Virus record (IMG/VR): IMGVR_UViG_3300034523_000184
Coordinates: 1 to 39,031 of that record
Length of the DNA stretch: 39,031 nt
From: a virus
Reading direction: 5' to 3' (one strand)
Below, in pieces: positions 38,763 through 39,031 of this stretch (the first letter of the stretch is position 1; the number at the start of each line of letters is the position of its first letter). The notes under the pieces are model-generated. The model was given only the letters and a program-made list of their open reading frames with translations, did not search any database and was not told the origin of the DNA. The position numbers were made by a program, and so were the translations under genes.

Positions 38763-38786
38763 CCCGGCCAGCAGCATCTGGCCGGG
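38763..38786 (+). terminator. Hairpin after the early operon
   Basis: CCCGGCCAG and CTGGCCGGG form a perfect 9-bp stem with a 6-base loop CAGCAT, 17 bases beyond the Mor-like gene. No U-tract follows, so efficiency is uncertain. The sequence TTGCACCCCG starts at 38757 and again at 38797 around the hairpin. It would end the early transcript before the right end. Confidence 0.65.
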
Positions 38787-38816
38787 CTCCCCAGAATTGC
38801 ACCCCGCGCAACGTTA

Positions 38817-38898
38817 TTGCAGCCACTATCCCACTCGCAACCACTATCCCTCGCTTTATCCCGCAATTATCTTAGTTTTCCCTGTAGATTTATCTCAG
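38817..38898. repeat. Prophage right-end repeat array (candidate transposase sites)
   Basis: GCAGCCACTATCCC (38819-38832) and GCAACCACTATCCC (38837-38850) repeat with an 18-base period. Related cores continue as TTTATCCC (38855-38862), TTATCTTAG (38867-38875) and TTTATCTCAG (38889-38898). The 11-mers TTGCAGCCACT (38817-38827) and GATTTATCTCA (38887-38897) match the left end in inverted orientation. The array ends 9 bases before the proposed terminus at 38907. Confidence 0.75.
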
Positions 38899-38907
38899 TC
38901 CTAAACA

Positions 38908-38913
38908 CGACGA
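38908..38913. repeat. Target-site duplication, right copy (CGACGA)
   Basis: Matches 121-126 and follows the CA end of the prophage. Confidence 0.6.
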
Positions 38914-39031
38914 ACTGCCTCAGTCCCTGGCGCAGAATCGCCTGTGGATCACCTGGCAACTCGCCCCCCAGAGCAGCGCGTACACCATCCCCGGCGCCCT
39001 GCGCCTGCGCGGCGAACTGGATGAAGACGCG
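38908..39031 (+). pseudogene. NRPS fragment: start of a condensation domain, cut off by the window end
   Basis: The frame from 38909 reads ELPQSLAQNRLWITWQLAPQ then SSAYTIPGALRLRGELDEDA, the well-known first motif of NRPS condensation domains (the L-P-x-S-x-A-Q-x-R-x-W core). It is in the same frame as the carrier-domain fragment at base 2, so the two were one gene. The prophage separates the upstream thiolation domain from this domain and would abolish the downstream modules. Confidence 0.9.

Larger units (their letters stand above)
127..38907. mobile_element. Transposable (BcepMu-like) prophage with P2-like contractile tail and a DGR
   Basis: All modules of a transposable phage are present: DDE transposase and AAA+ partner, repressor and divergent regulator, GemA, Mor activator, Mu-type terminase, portal, MuF and protease, P2-type tail, spanins, holin and endolysin. 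No obvious frameshift or IS insertion breaks any of them, so the prophage may be active. Early genes run rightward from the centre and late genes run leftward, unlike Mu, where both run the same way. The length of about 38.8 kb suits this group. Ends are inferred from the duplication, TG/CA termini and terminal inverted motifs. Confidence 0.9.

Noticed and set aside
38817-38862. CRISPR-like array at the right end
   Set aside because: Units are short, only two are near-perfect, the period is 18 bases and there are no spacers or cas genes; better explained as transposase sites.

Overview
The window is a complete, probably intact transposable (Mu-type) prophage of about 38.8 kb inside a non-ribosomal peptide synthetase (NRPS) gene. 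The codon use, GC-rich DNA and style of the interrupted synthetase suggest a fluorescent Pseudomonas; this is inferred from the sequence alone. The left flank (to about 126) encodes the end of a thiolation (carrier) domain. The right flank (from 38908) encodes the start of a condensation domain in the same frame. Prophage ends are proposed at 127 (TG...) and 38907 (...CA), flanked by a 6-bp direct repeat CGACGA.

The layout differs from Mu. A central switch (about 29.0-30.2 kb) separates two arms. The right arm (+ strand, 29.5-38.7 kb) is early: a BcepMu-gp16-type regulator, HTH proteins, a DDE transposase, its AAA+ partner, many small genes, DUF3164, DUF2786, GemA and, last, a Mor/C-family activator. 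The left arm (- strand, 28.4 kb down to 0.2 kb) holds a repressor-linked gene and a secreted-protein gene, then lysis, Mu-like head genes with lambda-type gpE/gpD capsid and decoration proteins, a P2-like contractile tail and baseplate, and the tail fibre. This divergent arrangement with an IstA/BcepMu-type transposase points to the BcepMu-like group.

The most notable system is a diversity-generating retroelement (DGR) at the far left end. A C-type-lectin-like tail fibre (2893-5454) carries a variable repeat (VR, 2900-3002) at its C-terminus. Downstream lie a probable fibre chaperone, a small membrane protein, an Avd-like protein, a template repeat (TR, 1463-1565) and a DGR-type reverse transcriptase. 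TR and VR differ at 13 of 103 positions, and 12 of these are adenines on the TR strand. All nine in-frame Asn (AAC/AAT) codons in the core of the TR are recoded in the VR. This is the signature of adenine-directed mutagenic retrohoming acting on a receptor-binding protein.

A second system was read directly from the sequence: a 19-bp element CTTTTAAT-N4-TTTAAAG occurs four times, only between late genes, ahead of the lysis/terminase block, the protease/capsid/tail-tube block, the tail-chaperone/tape-measure block and the baseplate/fibre/DGR block. It is a strong candidate binding site for the Mor-like activator at 38380-38745. If so, the DGR is at the distal end of the last late operon and would be switched on during lytic growth. 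A Mu-like -2 frameshift candidate in the tail-chaperone gene, phased operator half-sites, paired palindromes upstream of the transposase, and repeat arrays at both prophage ends are also described.
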